From contig JBJDZM010000010.1 in assembly GCA_051867975.1 (NCBI GenBank), positions 1 through 64,000 of the forward strand: a DNA stretch of 64,000 bases. Direction: 5' to 3'. This document shows positions 34,422-43,514 of the stretch, one piece after another (position 1 is the first letter of the stretch; every line of letters begins with the position of its first letter). The stretch comes from SVTX01 sp051867975 (GTDB lineage: Bacteria > Bacillota > Clostridia > Oscillospirales > CAG-272). The notes under the pieces were generated by a model. The model was not told the origin of the DNA, did no database searches, and worked only from the letters and a program-made list of their open reading frames with translations. A program made the translations under genes and the position numbers.

Positions 34422-35250
34422 CATGAAAAGGTTAAAAAACGAAATCGAAACCGCAGATGCGATCGTCATCGGCGCAGGAGCAGGTCTCTCTGCTTCGGCA
34501 GGCTTTGATTACGCCGGCGAACGATTTGAGAGGTATTTTTCGGACTTTCATAAAAAATACGGTATTACCGATATGTATGCGGGAGGATTTTATCCATTTG
34601 AAACACCCGAAGAATATTGGGCATGGTGGTCACGGCATATTTTTGTAAACCGATATGACGCGCCTGTCGGAAAACCGTACAGCGATCTGCTCGCACTTGT
34701 GAAGGACAAAAATTATTTCATCCTGACAACGAATGTTGACCATCAGTTCCAAAGAGCGGGATTTGATAAAAGACGGTTGTTTTACACACAGGGGGACTAC
34801 GGTCTGTGGCAATGCTCAAGAGCCTGTCACAATAAGACATATGATAACGAAGAAGCTGTTCGCCGGATGGTTGAAAAGCAAGATAACATGAAGATTCCGA
34901 GCAAGCTCATCCCGAAATGTCCTGTCTGCGGCGCGCCGATGACGATGAATCTGCGCTGTGATGACAGCTTTGTTCAGGGCGCGGGATGGTATTCAGCGGC
35001 AGAGCGATACGAAGATTTCATACGTCGCCACATGGATAAGCATGTACTTTATCTTGAACTTGGTGTTGGTTTCAACACGCCTGCTATCATTAAATATCCG
35101 TTTTGGAAGATGACGGCGGGTAATGCAACCGCCGTTTACACCTGTATCAATTCAGGCGAGATGCTCTGTCCGAGGAAAATCGAAAATCGGTCGATATATC
35201 TTGATAGAAACATCGCAGATATTCTGAACCGGCTGCTTCGAATGTCGTGA
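34372..35250 (+). CDS. Class M sirtuin (SirTM), NAD-dependent ADP-ribosyltransferase
   Basis: A 292-residue Sir2-fold protein. The NAD loop is GAGAGLSASAGF (34-45). TTNVDHQF (119-126) and TQGDYGLWQC (139-148) replace the deacetylase HG motif by Asn and Gln, as in class M. The zinc ribbon uses Cys148, Cys152, Cys183 and Cys186. In staphylococci and streptococci SirTM ADP-ribosylates a lipoylated GcvH-L and the linked macrodomain reverses it. Here GcvH-L and the lipoate ligase are not adjacent. Start 34372 has AAGGTG upstream; ATGs at 34393 and 34423 are alternatives. Confidence 0.9.
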   Translation: MFSKIWTMKSTESFSDNMKRLKNEIETADAIVIGAGAGLSASAGFDYAGERFERYFSDFHKKYGITDMYAGGFYPFETPEEYWAWWSRHIFVNRYDAPVGKPYSDLLALVKDKNYFILTTNVDHQFQRAGFDKRRLFYTQGDYGLWQCSRACHNKTYDNEEAVRRMVEKQDNMKIPSKLIPKCPVCGAPMTMNLRCDDSFVQGAGWYSAAERYEDFIRRHMDKHVLYLELGVGFNTPAIIKYPFWKMTAGNATAVYTCINSGEMLCPRKIENRSIYLDRNIADILNRLLRMS

Positions 35251-35294
35251 TGTGACTGTGACTTTTCATTTGTTCAGAGTACACTAAGTAAATG

Positions 35295-35897
35295 TTATTC
35301 AGCCTCCCTGCGGATCCAATCGTCCAGAAACTGCATCTGCTCATTTGTATGAAACCAATGCTCGCCGTCCTCCATTACGGTAAGTCGTGCGCCGATCTGT
35401 TTGGAAAATTCGGATATGGTTTTCATGGACGTCAGATTATCTCTTCCGCCATATAAAATACAAGTCGGTATGCTCCATTTTATGGGATGCTTGCGCGAAT
35501 AGCACAGATATTCCCAAGACAGCACCTCGCCGAACCCCGTTGGTATCTCGCCGCATGCTTTCAGCTCGTCCTCCGTCACGTTTGCCCACAGCATCATATC
35601 ACAAATCAGCCTTTCCATGTTGACGATGGGCGAGATGAAGTACGCTCTTGATATCGGCTTTTGCGCAAGTGCGGACATGGAAAAGTACGCTCCTATGCTG
35701 TTCGCAATCAAAACGACCTCTCCGTAGCCCTCGGTATATCTGTCGAAAAGAGTCGGAAATTCCGCCGCCGCTTCCCATGGGTTTTGTGATACGTAATCAA
35801 AGCCTACGACGTCGTAACCGACAAAGAGAGGCTTATAATGCTCGGATTCCTTTGCACTGCCGCCCTTGCCGTGTATGTATATTATCAATCTTTTCAT
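35295..35897 (-). CDS. Small alpha/beta hydrolase
   Basis: A 200-residue protein with a GKGGS oxyanion-type loop after strand 3 (LIIYIHGKGGSAKE), a nucleophile elbow in VVLIANSIGAYFS (Ser near 69) and a late acidic residue and His near GGRDNLTS and GEHWFH. This is a YdeN/RsbQ-size esterase-like hydrolase. Convergent with the sirtuin gene and followed on its strand only by intergenic DNA. Substrate unknown. Confidence 0.82.
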   Translation of the reverse strand: MKRLIIYIHGKGGSAKESEHYKPLFVGYDVVGFDYVSQNPWEAAAEFPTLFDRYTEGYGEVVLIANSIGAYFSMSALAQKPISRAYFISPIVNMERLICDMMLWANVTEDELKACGEIPTGFGEVLSWEYLCYSRKHPIKWSIPTCILYGGRDNLTSMKTISEFSKQIGARLTVMEDGEHWFHTNEQMQFLDDWIRREAE

Positions 35898-35913
35898 AAG
35901 TAAATCATCAGCA

Positions 35914-36504
35914 TTACAGAATACCGGTAATCGTCATAGTTGATACGATTTCCGGCGTTTCGGTTATTTCCTTCCAATGTTCCCGCGTCAGTATATTTAT
36001 GTGCTCGGTCCGAACCTCACCCAGCAGCGGCACAGGCACATTTTCGCATGTATGATGATAAGCAAAACCGACCTTTTCTTGCACTCTTTTCGATTTTTGG
36101 TTGCCCTCATAGTATCCGCACCAAATTGTGTTCATGCCGATATCCTCAAATCCGCGGCGGATGATTTCTCTTGCCGCTTCCGGCATATATCCTCTGCCCC
36201 AAAAGGGTTTTCCGAGCCAATACCCAAGCTCGCACTCGTCGTCGCGCTTGAGCCTATTCGTGTGTCCCTTCAGCATAAGTTCAATCGCTCCGATTGCCCT
36301 ATTGCTTCCCTTTTCGCAGATTGCGTAGCACTCCTCACCGTTCAATACGTTTCGTATCACGTCAAGGCTTTCTTCAACCGATCTGTGGGACTGCCAGCCT
36401 GCAATCGGACCGACATCGGGGTCCTTTGCATATTCAAACAGGCTCTCTGCATCTGCCTCGGTCCATTTTCTCAAAATAAGCCTATCTGTTTCCAATTTAA
36501 TCAT
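35914..36504 (-). CDS. GNAT acetyltransferase (RimJ/RimL-like)
   Basis: A 196-residue GNAT. IKLETDRLILRKWTEADA at the N-terminus is the RimJ/RimL signature, and LGYWLGKPFWGRGYMPEAAR carries the acetyl-CoA pyrophosphate loop. It acetylates a protein N-terminus or small amine with acetyl-CoA. It lies 16 bases before the alpha/beta hydrolase gene, probably in one operon. Target unknown. Confidence 0.9.
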   Translation of the reverse strand: MIKLETDRLILRKWTEADAESLFEYAKDPDVGPIAGWQSHRSVEESLDVIRNVLNGEECYAICEKGSNRAIGAIELMLKGHTNRLKRDDECELGYWLGKPFWGRGYMPEAAREIIRRGFEDIGMNTIWCGYYEGNQKSKRVQEKVGFAYHHTCENVPVPLLGEVRTEHINILTREHWKEITETPEIVSTMTITGIL

Positions 36505-36522
36505 AATTTTTTCACCTCTGTG

Positions 36523-37092
36523 TTACCGTCTTTTTATCATAAAAATCGATTTTACGTTTGGGCAATAGTCTTTACTGCAAATGTGAATGACAAGTTCTTC
36601 CAAGGACGAGACCGCCGCGACGGCGCATACTGTCATGCAAAATCCCACGGCAAGATCGGTCACCAGAAGGAAAGGAACGATAAAAAGCGAAAATCCCGTC
36701 AGTTTATTGAGATAGGTATGCAAGGACGCAAAGCGGCGGTATTTTACTGCCGCGGTTATATAAGCCAAGAGTCTAACGCATATAATTGCCGCCACGACAT
36801 ACCAGATCCATCCCGGCAGTATTGTCAAAAGAATCGGTAAGATGCGGATAAGCATCACCGCATAGAATAGTAAGTCGGCGATGCTGTCAAGTTTGGCACC
36901 GAACGCGCTTGATGTTTTCGTTTTTCGGGCAATCCAGCCGTCAAGCGCGTCTGTCAGCCCCGTCAGGGCATATATGATGAAAAATTCCACCGAAAGCGGC
37001 TTCAGCGCCACCAGCAGAATTGTTCCGGCGATACGAATCAGCGTTATTATGTCTGCAACAGTCAGCCGATGTTTATTTTGATTTTCTTTCAT
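36523..37092 (-). CDS. CDP-alcohol phosphatidyltransferase
   Basis: A 189-residue membrane enzyme with about five or six helices. The full signature D-x2-DG-x2-AR-x8-G-x3-D-x3-D is present as Asp48, Asp51-Gly52, Ala55-Arg56, Gly65, Asp69 and Asp73. It condenses a CDP-diacylglycerol with an alcohol such as glycerol-3-phosphate or inositol phosphate at the inner membrane face. It is PgsA-sized, but an orphan position next to GNAT and hydrolase genes suggests a second, specialised copy (inference). Confidence 0.9.
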   Translation of the reverse strand: MKENQNKHRLTVADIITLIRIAGTILLVALKPLSVEFFIIYALTGLTDALDGWIARKTKTSSAFGAKLDSIADLLFYAVMLIRILPILLTILPGWIWYVVAAIICVRLLAYITAAVKYRRFASLHTYLNKLTGFSLFIVPFLLVTDLAVGFCMTVCAVAAVSSLEELVIHICSKDYCPNVKSIFMIKRR

Positions 37093-37144
37093 GTCAACAA
37101 TTTAATTCCTTTTCCATTCCTTCATTTTTGCATATAACCGAAGT

Positions 37145-37591
37145 CTATTCGGAAACCAGCCATTCCTTTGCCTTCTCAAAATCATTGATAAAAGAAACTG
37201 CAAAACGGCTTTTATCTTTAAGTGCCGTGCGGAACATTTGTTGAATTTTTCTGTCCGTGCCTATAAAACATACTCGCAAAAACACTTTTCGCCCGCCACA
37301 CAGCAGATTTACTGTTTTCTCGACTATATCTTTTGTTACAAGTGTTTCATCCAAGACAAATCCGATCTGCGAGGGCTTGGACGGCAAAAGGAAAGTTTTG
37401 CTGTCATTTTCCAGCTTGTCCAGAACTAAATCCGTATACTGATACATTCCGTCCAAATGCTCAAACCAGATCTCTCCGCCCCGGAAAGGCAGGACAAATG
37501 ACTTCTTTTTTACACCCGGCAAGTTCTCCGGCTCACTACATTCGAAATACCTCGTGCTGTCATTTGCAAAAAACCGGTCAAACAATTTCAT
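37145..37591 (-). CDS. Hypothetical soluble protein
   Basis: A 148-residue protein I do not recognise. It has no signal peptide or membrane helix. Its middle contains a plausible alternating beta-alpha pattern (SQIGFVLDETLVTKDIVEKT, then KVFLRVCFIGTD), and it ends with a helix that includes FEKAKEWLVSE, giving a STAS- or flavodoxin-like outline. It stands between the phosphatidyltransferase gene and a lipoprotein gene on the same strand with 36-52 base gaps. Confidence 0.6.
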   Translation of the reverse strand: MKLFDRFFANDSTRYFECSEPENLPGVKKKSFVLPFRGGEIWFEHLDGMYQYTDLVLDKLENDSKTFLLPSKPSQIGFVLDETLVTKDIVEKTVNLLCGGRKVFLRVCFIGTDRKIQQMFRTALKDKSRFAVSFINDFEKAKEWLVSE

Positions 37592-37627
37592 AATATTGTA
37601 TCTTAAAACCTTTCTTGCCCGTCGTTT

Positions 37628-38026
37628 TCATTTATCAAGTTTAACCTCAACGATTCCTTTTGCGCGCTTGGCTTCTACAACGATCGTATATACACCGCTC
37701 TCCGAGATGTTCACAGTGAAATCGTTGAGTTCTTTTCCGTTTCCGCGGTAGACGGACGTACCGTCCGGTGCCTTGATCTCCATGTAGATAGAGCCCTTGA
37801 CCGTTTCAAAGTGAATTTTCAGTACGTCACCCTCATTCAGTTCCAGAGTATGCAGGTCGGTTCCGTTCATGCTGTCGATATCCAAAAGATAACTGTCGGG
37901 ATTCTTGACTCTGCTGCCGTTAAACCCTTCCTGATTGCAACCGATCAGCAATATTGCGATTCCGGCAAGAAGAATCAGGGAAATTCCGATAAGAGCCTGT
38001 TTTTTTATTTGTTTCATTGTATTCAT
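37628..38026 (-). CDS. Small lipoprotein with beta-sandwich-like domain
   Basis: A 132-residue protein with a lipoprotein signal: basic start, hydrophobic run at about 11-29 and lipobox LLIGC (Cys30). The mature part alternates strands (LKIHFETVKGSIYMEI, GVYTIVVEAKRAKGIVEVK), like PPC or jelly-roll domains that bind partners at the surface. It begins within the stop codon of the amidase gene (ATGA overlap), so the two are translationally coupled and may work together outside the membrane. Confidence 0.75.
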   Translation of the reverse strand: MNTMKQIKKQALIGISLILLAGIAILLIGCNQEGFNGSRVKNPDSYLLDIDSMNGTDLHTLELNEGDVLKIHFETVKGSIYMEIKAPDGTSVYRGNGKELNDFTVNISESGVYTIVVEAKRAKGIVEVKLDK

Positions 38027-39132
38027 TCGCCTCCGCGTTTCAAAAAACTGCCCTTTTCACGGAGCAAGAGACCGTAGCTGTGTTCATAGTCTTCGGCAAA
38101 GTAGAAATCGGCGCAAAGTCCCTCGGGGCAATACACGATACTCCACATGGTCTTTTCGTAATCTCCGACCGACTGCGGATAGTTTTTCTGTGCCACGGAT
38201 TCAAGTAAATCACGCACATCCAAGTCGTCGGCAGGTCCTGTGTGTGCGGCAAGGGTATTATACCGAATATGGGACTGCTCCGAGCCGACGCCCTGCTTTT
38301 CACAGTCGGCAAGATAGTGATTTGTCACTATCTTCGTTTCCGTGACAAGCATTTCGCCGCCCACATACTCAACCACCACGCTCTTGCCGGTAGCATCCGC
38401 GATAGACAGATGATGCGCAGAGCCGATTGACGAGTTCATATCGTACTGACTGAGCAGTGCAACCGCCTCGTCAACGGTCGCCGCCTTGTCAAGCAAAAGG
38501 CGGATGGCGGTCGTTGTAGTCAGGTCTGCCTTGTCGGTCTTTTGATGAGTTTCCTCCTTGTCTCCTGCCATCAAATCGGCAACCATAAGCCCTTTTTCGT
38601 TCATGCCGTCAAGCGGAACGTAGATTGCCGCCAAGGTCTGCATACGCTCAATCATCGAGCCGTCGGGCGCATAGTCCTCGCCAAAGCCGAGAAAATCGAG
38701 ACAGCAGGTGGAAATCGACTCATAGCCGTCATCTGGAACGGTATGTACTATTATCGCCCGACATTCCTCCCAATCGTAGTTTCTGCCGAAGAAAATCGTT
38801 CCGTTTTTGTCCTTTGTGCAGATAGTCGAGCAACCGAAGTCTCCTGTCTGCACCTCGCTCTCAACCTTGTAAAAGCCGTGGGACAGGAAGGAGACAAGAT
38901 AATCCGCCAATGCACTGTCGCTGTCAGCACCGCCCTCGGCGAGAAATTCGTCAAAGCCGTAATCTCCCTTGTACTCCATGGAATAGAGCCCGTCCTCCAG
39001 CTTTTCTATGCTGTTCGCCGCTTTAATCTGAGTGCCGAACATACTCCACGCACCTATGGCTACAATCAACAGAAGCACGGCGATGATGCCGCATACCGAT
39101 GATATAATAATAATTTTTTTCTTACGTTTCAT
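38023..39132 (-). CDS. Membrane-anchored choloylglycine-hydrolase-like amidase (Ntn)
   Basis: A 369-residue protein: one N-terminal helix (about 8-30) places the rest outside the cell. The Ntn-hydrolase motif begins at Cys101 (CSTICTKD) followed by GRNYDW at 116-121, matching the catalytic Cys and Arg/Asp region of linear amide C-N hydrolases (bile salt hydrolase, penicillin V acylase, acid ceramidase). In those enzymes Cys is freed at the N-terminus, so cleavage after Gly100 would be needed here. The start at 39132 follows GGAGGATACAG; a longer frame upstream lacks support. Substrate could be a conjugated bile acid, N-acyl amide or peptide amide. Confidence 0.82.
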   Translation of the reverse strand: MKRKKKIIIISSVCGIIAVLLLIVAIGAWSMFGTQIKAANSIEKLEDGLYSMEYKGDYGFDEFLAEGGADSDSALADYLVSFLSHGFYKVESEVQTGDFGCSTICTKDKNGTIFFGRNYDWEECRAIIVHTVPDDGYESISTCCLDFLGFGEDYAPDGSMIERMQTLAAIYVPLDGMNEKGLMVADLMAGDKEETHQKTDKADLTTTTAIRLLLDKAATVDEAVALLSQYDMNSSIGSAHHLSIADATGKSVVVEYVGGEMLVTETKIVTNHYLADCEKQGVGSEQSHIRYNTLAAHTGPADDLDVRDLLESVAQKNYPQSVGDYEKTMWSIVYCPEGLCADFYFAEDYEHSYGLLLREKGSFLKRGGE

Positions 39133-39167
39133 AATCTGTATCCTCCATAATTCTGCCGTCCGATATA

Positions 39168-40757
39168 TCAAAGCGTAGCGAATATATCCGCTCCCCTTGT
39201 GAAGATCCAGCGAATCAAAACAGCGCAAAGGGCAAGAAGCAACGCACACGCAAGCAAAAGATACACGAACGGGCTTAAAACGCTTGAAAGCAGTGCGTAA
39301 AGTCCCGCGAGTGCCATGATGATCACCCAGCCGCCGAACAAAGAGATCATAACGCTCAAGCTCTGCTTTATTGGGACTATCTCATTTGTCCAATTGAGAT
39401 TGGGCATTTTAAGGTTCATAAAAAGTCCGAAGGACGCCATAAGCACAATGAACAGTACGACCGCTATCGGGATAAATATCGCAAAGTGCAGCTCGGGCTT
39501 TATCAGCCATTCGACCGCTATTATCAGCGGTATTGCGGGGATTACCGTCAACAGCACGTGCATTTTTATTTTTGCCGCCAATACCTGTCGGCTTAAAATG
39601 GGGAAGGACTGAACAAGCCAGATGTTTTTGCCCTCTAAGGAAACCGAGGGGGATGTCATATCGTTCATCGTCGCTATCATACAGATCGCCGCAACCGCCA
39701 AAAGCGGGATATACTTCTGCAAAAACGGCTCATTTATTATTCCGAGAAGCGTGTCTGCCTGCCAGAAAAGCAGTACGGCGGCTATCGGCATTAATATTAT
39801 TCCAAGTCCGCAGTTGAGCATATAATTTGCGCTTCCGAGAAATCTGCGAAGCTCCTTTTTAAGTAACGCTCCGCCAAGTGAGCCTGCCTTTTGCTCCTTA
39901 TTTTTATACGCCTTCCTTTCAACTCCCCGATTTGCCGTCGCAAGCCTCAAAAAGCTTCGTGACAGGACAAAATACACAAGCGAAAACAGCGCGCCGATTA
40001 TCGCCGTGAAAATCAGCATTGAAAGGAGATCTCCCTGTGCCGCCAAGCCCATTTGATAAAGCGGATAAAGCGCCACCTTGATTTTGTCGCCCACTTCTTC
40101 GACGTTTTGCAAAAGCATTTGAAGCATTGAATAGGCTTGACTGTAAAAATAGTAATATGCCGCGATAAAGGCGAGGGATATGATCACGGTGATTATGTTT
40201 TTGTGCTTGAGCTTGCCCGATATCAACGCCACTACCCAGCCGAGAATTGCCGACAGCACAAGCACGAACACCGACAAAACGAACGGAACAAGTACCGCGC
40301 AGACAGCACCGACAGGTGAAAACGGCGCTTTTATAAACCACACAATCACAGTGGGCACCATAACGATAAGCTCATATATAAGACCAACTGCATATACGCC
40401 GAACAGTCTCACAGCCAAAATGCGCGAAACGGGTATCGGCATGGAAAGCAAAAAGTCGTTGTCCTTTGCGCGGTACAAAGACGAATACGTGCTGAAGACA
40501 CTGCCGAACACACCGAGAAATATGCCGATAAGTCCCATTAAACACCAATAGACAAAACCCATTCCCGATGACACCAGCGGCTCGCACAGCATTTCCGCCA
40601 TGCCGTAAAAAACGAAACCGAGAAAGCCGAAAACAACGAGATATAAGAGAGCATACATCAAAATACCCTGCGCAGAACGATGCTTGCCCGTCTTTCTGTC
40701 CTTATAAAGCCAGGAAAAGACCTCCATAATCTGCTTTTTAAAAAGTGCTTTTGTCAT
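39168..40757 (-). CDS. ABC-2-type transporter permease
   Basis: A 529-residue protein with about 12 helices in two clusters, joined by a basic cytoplasmic loop near ANRGVERKAYKNKEQKAG. The N-terminal WLYKDRKTGKHRSAQGILMYALLY is typical of Gram-positive export permeases of this length. It starts within the stop of the ATPase gene (ATGA overlap at 40754-40757), so the two form one transporter. Exported substrate unknown; the TetR gene upstream suggests drug or lipid export. Confidence 0.9.
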   Translation of the reverse strand: MTKALFKKQIMEVFSWLYKDRKTGKHRSAQGILMYALLYLVVFGFLGFVFYGMAEMLCEPLVSSGMGFVYWCLMGLIGIFLGVFGSVFSTYSSLYRAKDNDFLLSMPIPVSRILAVRLFGVYAVGLIYELIVMVPTVIVWFIKAPFSPVGAVCAVLVPFVLSVFVLVLSAILGWVVALISGKLKHKNIITVIISLAFIAAYYYFYSQAYSMLQMLLQNVEEVGDKIKVALYPLYQMGLAAQGDLLSMLIFTAIIGALFSLVYFVLSRSFLRLATANRGVERKAYKNKEQKAGSLGGALLKKELRRFLGSANYMLNCGLGIILMPIAAVLLFWQADTLLGIINEPFLQKYIPLLAVAAICMIATMNDMTSPSVSLEGKNIWLVQSFPILSRQVLAAKIKMHVLLTVIPAIPLIIAVEWLIKPELHFAIFIPIAVVLFIVLMASFGLFMNLKMPNLNWTNEIVPIKQSLSVMISLFGGWVIIMALAGLYALLSSVLSPFVYLLLACALLLALCAVLIRWIFTRGADIFATL

Positions 40758-41464
40758 TCCTTCTCCTCCAGGTCAAGGAAGACCTCTTCAAGCGAGGTGT
40801 CGCCCTTGACTTCCTCCATAGTACCCGAACGCATCAGCTTTCCGCCTTTGATTATGGCAACCTTGTCGCACAGCTTCTCCGCAACCTCCAGCACGTGGGT
40901 TGAGAAGAAGATCGCACTGCCTTTTGCGCACATATCCCTCATAATTTCCTTCAAAAGATGTGTCGCTTTGGGGTCAAGTCCGACGAAAGGCTCATCCATA
41001 ATGATAAGCCTCGGCTCGTGAATGAGCGCGGAAATTATGGCAAGCTTTTGCTTCATTCCGTGAGAATAGGCGGATATCGGTGAACCTAAATCGCCCGTAA
41101 TTTCAAAAGCGGAGGAATATTTATCAATACGTTCTTTTCTCTCGGCGGCGCCGACGCCGAAAACATCCGCTACGAAATTCAAAAATTGAATACCCGTCAT
41201 AAATTCGTAAAGGTCGGGGGTGTCGGGGATATAAGCAATTTTACTTTTGCACTTTATCGGGTCTTGCTTTACGGAAATACCGTCAACCGTAATTTCACCG
41301 CTGTCATACTGCAAAATTCCGCAGCATGCCTTCAGCGTTGTGGTTTTTCCGGCACCGTTGTGACCGATAAATCCGTAAATCTCACCGGGTCTTATGTGTA
41401 TTGAAAGGTCATCAACGGCTTTTTTGTCGCCGTATATTTTTGTCAGATGCTCAATTTTCAGCAT
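40754..41464 (-). CDS. ABC transporter ATPase (ABC-2 partner)
   Basis: A 236-residue ATPase: Walker A GHNGAGKTT, signature SYSHGMKQK near 133-141 (degenerate YSHGMKQ in place of LSGGQ, typical of the DrrA/CcmA-like group), Walker B LIIMDEPFVGLD and switch His in FFSTHVLE. Pairs with the permease at 39168-40757. Eighteen bases after the TetR gene. Confidence 0.95.
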   Translation of the reverse strand: MLKIEHLTKIYGDKKAVDDLSIHIRPGEIYGFIGHNGAGKTTTLKACCGILQYDSGEITVDGISVKQDPIKCKSKIAYIPDTPDLYEFMTGIQFLNFVADVFGVGAAERKERIDKYSSAFEITGDLGSPISAYSHGMKQKLAIISALIHEPRLIIMDEPFVGLDPKATHLLKEIMRDMCAKGSAIFFSTHVLEVAEKLCDKVAIIKGGKLMRSGTMEEVKGDTSLEEVFLDLEEKE

Positions 41465-41482
41465 GTTGTCTTCCTCCTGTAA

Positions 41483-42136
41483 TTACAATTTGTTCTTTTT
41501 CTGCGGTATGGTTGCGAAATCATAGGAATTTGCCAAGGCTTCAGCCACAGACAGATCCATACTGCCGTCCCGCAGCTTTTTCGTCAGTACGATCCCGATA
41601 CACACCTGACTGAGATAACAGCTGACCGTTTCCTTTGAAAAGCTGTTCTCGTCGGTAAGTACGTATGCCGCAATGCCGTTTGCAAAAATAATCATTTGGC
41701 TCAGCAGGTCCTCCGCATCGGGTTTGGATAACTCGAATTGACTCATTATCTCCTCCACAAGCGGGATAAAAATGCTTTCAAATTCCTGCTTGAATCTGAC
41801 ATAGGGACTGTGTTCTTCCCTTTTTGTCAGAAACAGCAGCCGAAACAGATTGGGTTCTTCTGCCGCAAATCTGACGCATCGCATGCCGTATTCCTTGAAC
41901 GAGGGCGAATAATCGAAAATATCCTTCATATACTCCCTGTATCTTTCTTTTGCAAGCTTACGCACGTCCTCCTTTAACTCCTCCATACTGCTCCATATTG
42001 TAAAAATGGGAGAAGACGAGGTGTTAAGACGTTTGCCGACTTCTCTCGCAACGACCGCATCGATTCCCTTTTCTCTCGTCAGGTCAAAAGCCGCGTTTAC
42101 AATTTCCTCTTTAGTGTACTTTGGTTTAGGTGGCAT
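41483..42136 (-). CDS. TetR-family repressor of the ABC-2 exporter
   Basis: A 217-residue TetR protein. The N-terminus PPKPKYTKEEIVNAAFDLTR leads into the helix-turn-helix REVGKRLNTSSSPIFTIW (about 34-51). The C-terminal domain is of the TetR_C type found in Clostridia regulators. GGAGATACACT fixes the start at 42136 rather than 17 codons upstream. It precedes the ABC pair and probably represses it through the palindrome at 42182-42193. Confidence 0.9.
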   Translation of the reverse strand: MPPKPKYTKEEIVNAAFDLTREKGIDAVVAREVGKRLNTSSSPIFTIWSSMEELKEDVRKLAKERYREYMKDIFDYSPSFKEYGMRCVRFAAEEPNLFRLLFLTKREEHSPYVRFKQEFESIFIPLVEEIMSQFELSKPDAEDLLSQMIIFANGIAAYVLTDENSFSKETVSCYLSQVCIGIVLTKKLRDGSMDLSVAEALANSYDFATIPQKKNKL

Positions 42137-42181
42137 AGTGTATCTCCGTTTCAAGGTGTTTGTTTTATAACAATGATTATG

Positions 42182-42221
42182 TAACATACGTTATTATACC
42201 ACTCTTTCTCCGTCTTGTCAA
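42182..42221 (-). promoter_or_regulatory. Consensus promoter and probable TetR operator
   Basis: Minus-strand TTGACA (plus 42216-42221), a 17-bp spacer and TATAAT (plus 42193-42198). Palindrome TAACATACGTTA (42182-42193) touches the -10. Confidence 0.85.
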
Positions 42222-42310
42222 CAGTTTCTGTCGATTTTTGCCGTCCCTGACAACACTGTGTTTGCGAAGATTTTTAACACACAGAAAAATTTTACCCGCA
42301 GATCACCGTA

Positions 42311-42339
42311 TTGACTTTTTTGTTATGACATGATATAAT
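42311..42339 (+). promoter_or_regulatory. Sigma-A promoter of the D-lactate-type dehydrogenase
   Basis: TTGACT (42311-42316), a 17-bp spacer and TATAAT (42334-42339). The rest of 42222-42466 shows no gene. Confidence 0.85.
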
Positions 42340-42466
42340 TTGAGACATCAACCGCTCCGAGAAGCAAATCCGAAAAGCCTTTTTTGCAAAAATCGGCGAA
42401 GGATCTGATAATCGGCAGTTTTGGTTGGTTATAATGGATATAAATCATTTATTACAGGGGGAAAGA

Positions 42467-43462
42467 ATGAAGATAGCCTTTTTTGATGCCAAAAGCTACG
42501 ACAAGCCCTCGTTTGACAAATTCGGTCAGGCGGCGGAAATAAAAATCAAATATTTTGAGACAAAGCTAAACGAGGACACCGCATTCCTCGCCCACGGATA
42601 TGACGGAGTCTGCGTTTTCGTCAATGACACGGTAAACGCCGCCGTCATCGACATTCTATGCGAAATGGGCGTTAAATTCGTAGCCCTTCGCTGTGCCGGC
42701 TTCAACAACGTCGACTTAGGCTACGCCGAAGGCAAGCTGCGAGTCGTCCGCGTGCCGGCATACTCTCCCTACGCGGTCGCCGAGCATACCATGGCGATGC
42801 TCCTGACATCGATCCGCCGTATCCACAAGGCATATATAAGGACCCGAGATTTCAATTTCAGTCTTTCCGGCATGACCGGATTTGACCTTCACGGCAAGAC
42901 CGTCGGTGTCATCGGAACCGGAAAAATAGGAAAGGTGTTCATCGACATCTGTCTGGGATTTGGCATGAAGGTGCTGGCATACGACAAATACCCCTCAGAG
43001 GGACTTGACAACGGCGACACGATGAGATACGTCGGGCTTGACGAGATATTCAGGTGCAGCGACATCATCTCGCTCCACTGCCCCTTGACCGAGGAGACAT
43101 ATCACATAATCGACGAAAGCTCGCTTGAGCTGTGCAAAAAAGGTGTCGTGATACTCAATACCTCACGCGGAGCGCTGGTCGATGCCGAAGCGCTGCTTGC
43201 AGGCATAAAATCAAGGAAGGTCGGTGCGGCGTGCCTTGACGTTTATGAGGAGGAATCCGACATCTTTTTTGAGGACTTCTCAGGTCACATCATTGAGGAC
43301 GATGTCCTCGCCAGACTAATTTCAATGCCTAATGTAATAGTCTCGTCGCATCAGGCGTTTCTCACCGAAGAGGCACTCTCAAACATCGCCGAGACAACAA
43401 TCAATAATCTACTCTCCCTTGAGAGATATGGCAGCTGTGAAAATGAACTTTTCCCTCATTAA
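42467..43462 (+). CDS. D-lactate dehydrogenase-like 2-hydroxyacid dehydrogenase
   Basis: A 331-residue NAD-dependent enzyme. The ALRCAGFNNVDL and YSPYAVAEHTMAM motifs (about 73-110) are typical of D-LDH. The Rossmann loop is GTGKIG near 152-157. Arg in NTSRGALVD, Glu in LDVYEEESD and His in SSHQAFLTEEAL form the catalytic set. It likely reduces pyruvate to D-lactate in fermentation. The start at 42467 follows GGGGGAAAG. It has its own promoter. Confidence 0.94.
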   Translation: MKIAFFDAKSYDKPSFDKFGQAAEIKIKYFETKLNEDTAFLAHGYDGVCVFVNDTVNAAVIDILCEMGVKFVALRCAGFNNVDLGYAEGKLRVVRVPAYSPYAVAEHTMAMLLTSIRRIHKAYIRTRDFNFSLSGMTGFDLHGKTVGVIGTGKIGKVFIDICLGFGMKVLAYDKYPSEGLDNGDTMRYVGLDEIFRCSDIISLHCPLTEETYHIIDESSLELCKKGVVILNTSRGALVDAEALLAGIKSRKVGAACLDVYEEESDIFFEDFSGHIIEDDVLARLISMPNVIVSSHQAFLTEEALSNIAETTINNLLSLERYGSCENELFPH

Positions 43463-43514
43463 CAGCGAAATTTTGATATGAAACAAATGGTAAATCTTAA
43501 TTTTGCTTAAAAAA

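Noticed and set aside
42467..43462. Vancomycin-resistance-type VanH
   Set aside because: The D-2-hydroxyacid dehydrogenase has no neighbouring D-Ala-D-Lac ligase or D,D-dipeptidase; the fermentative D-lactate role is simpler.
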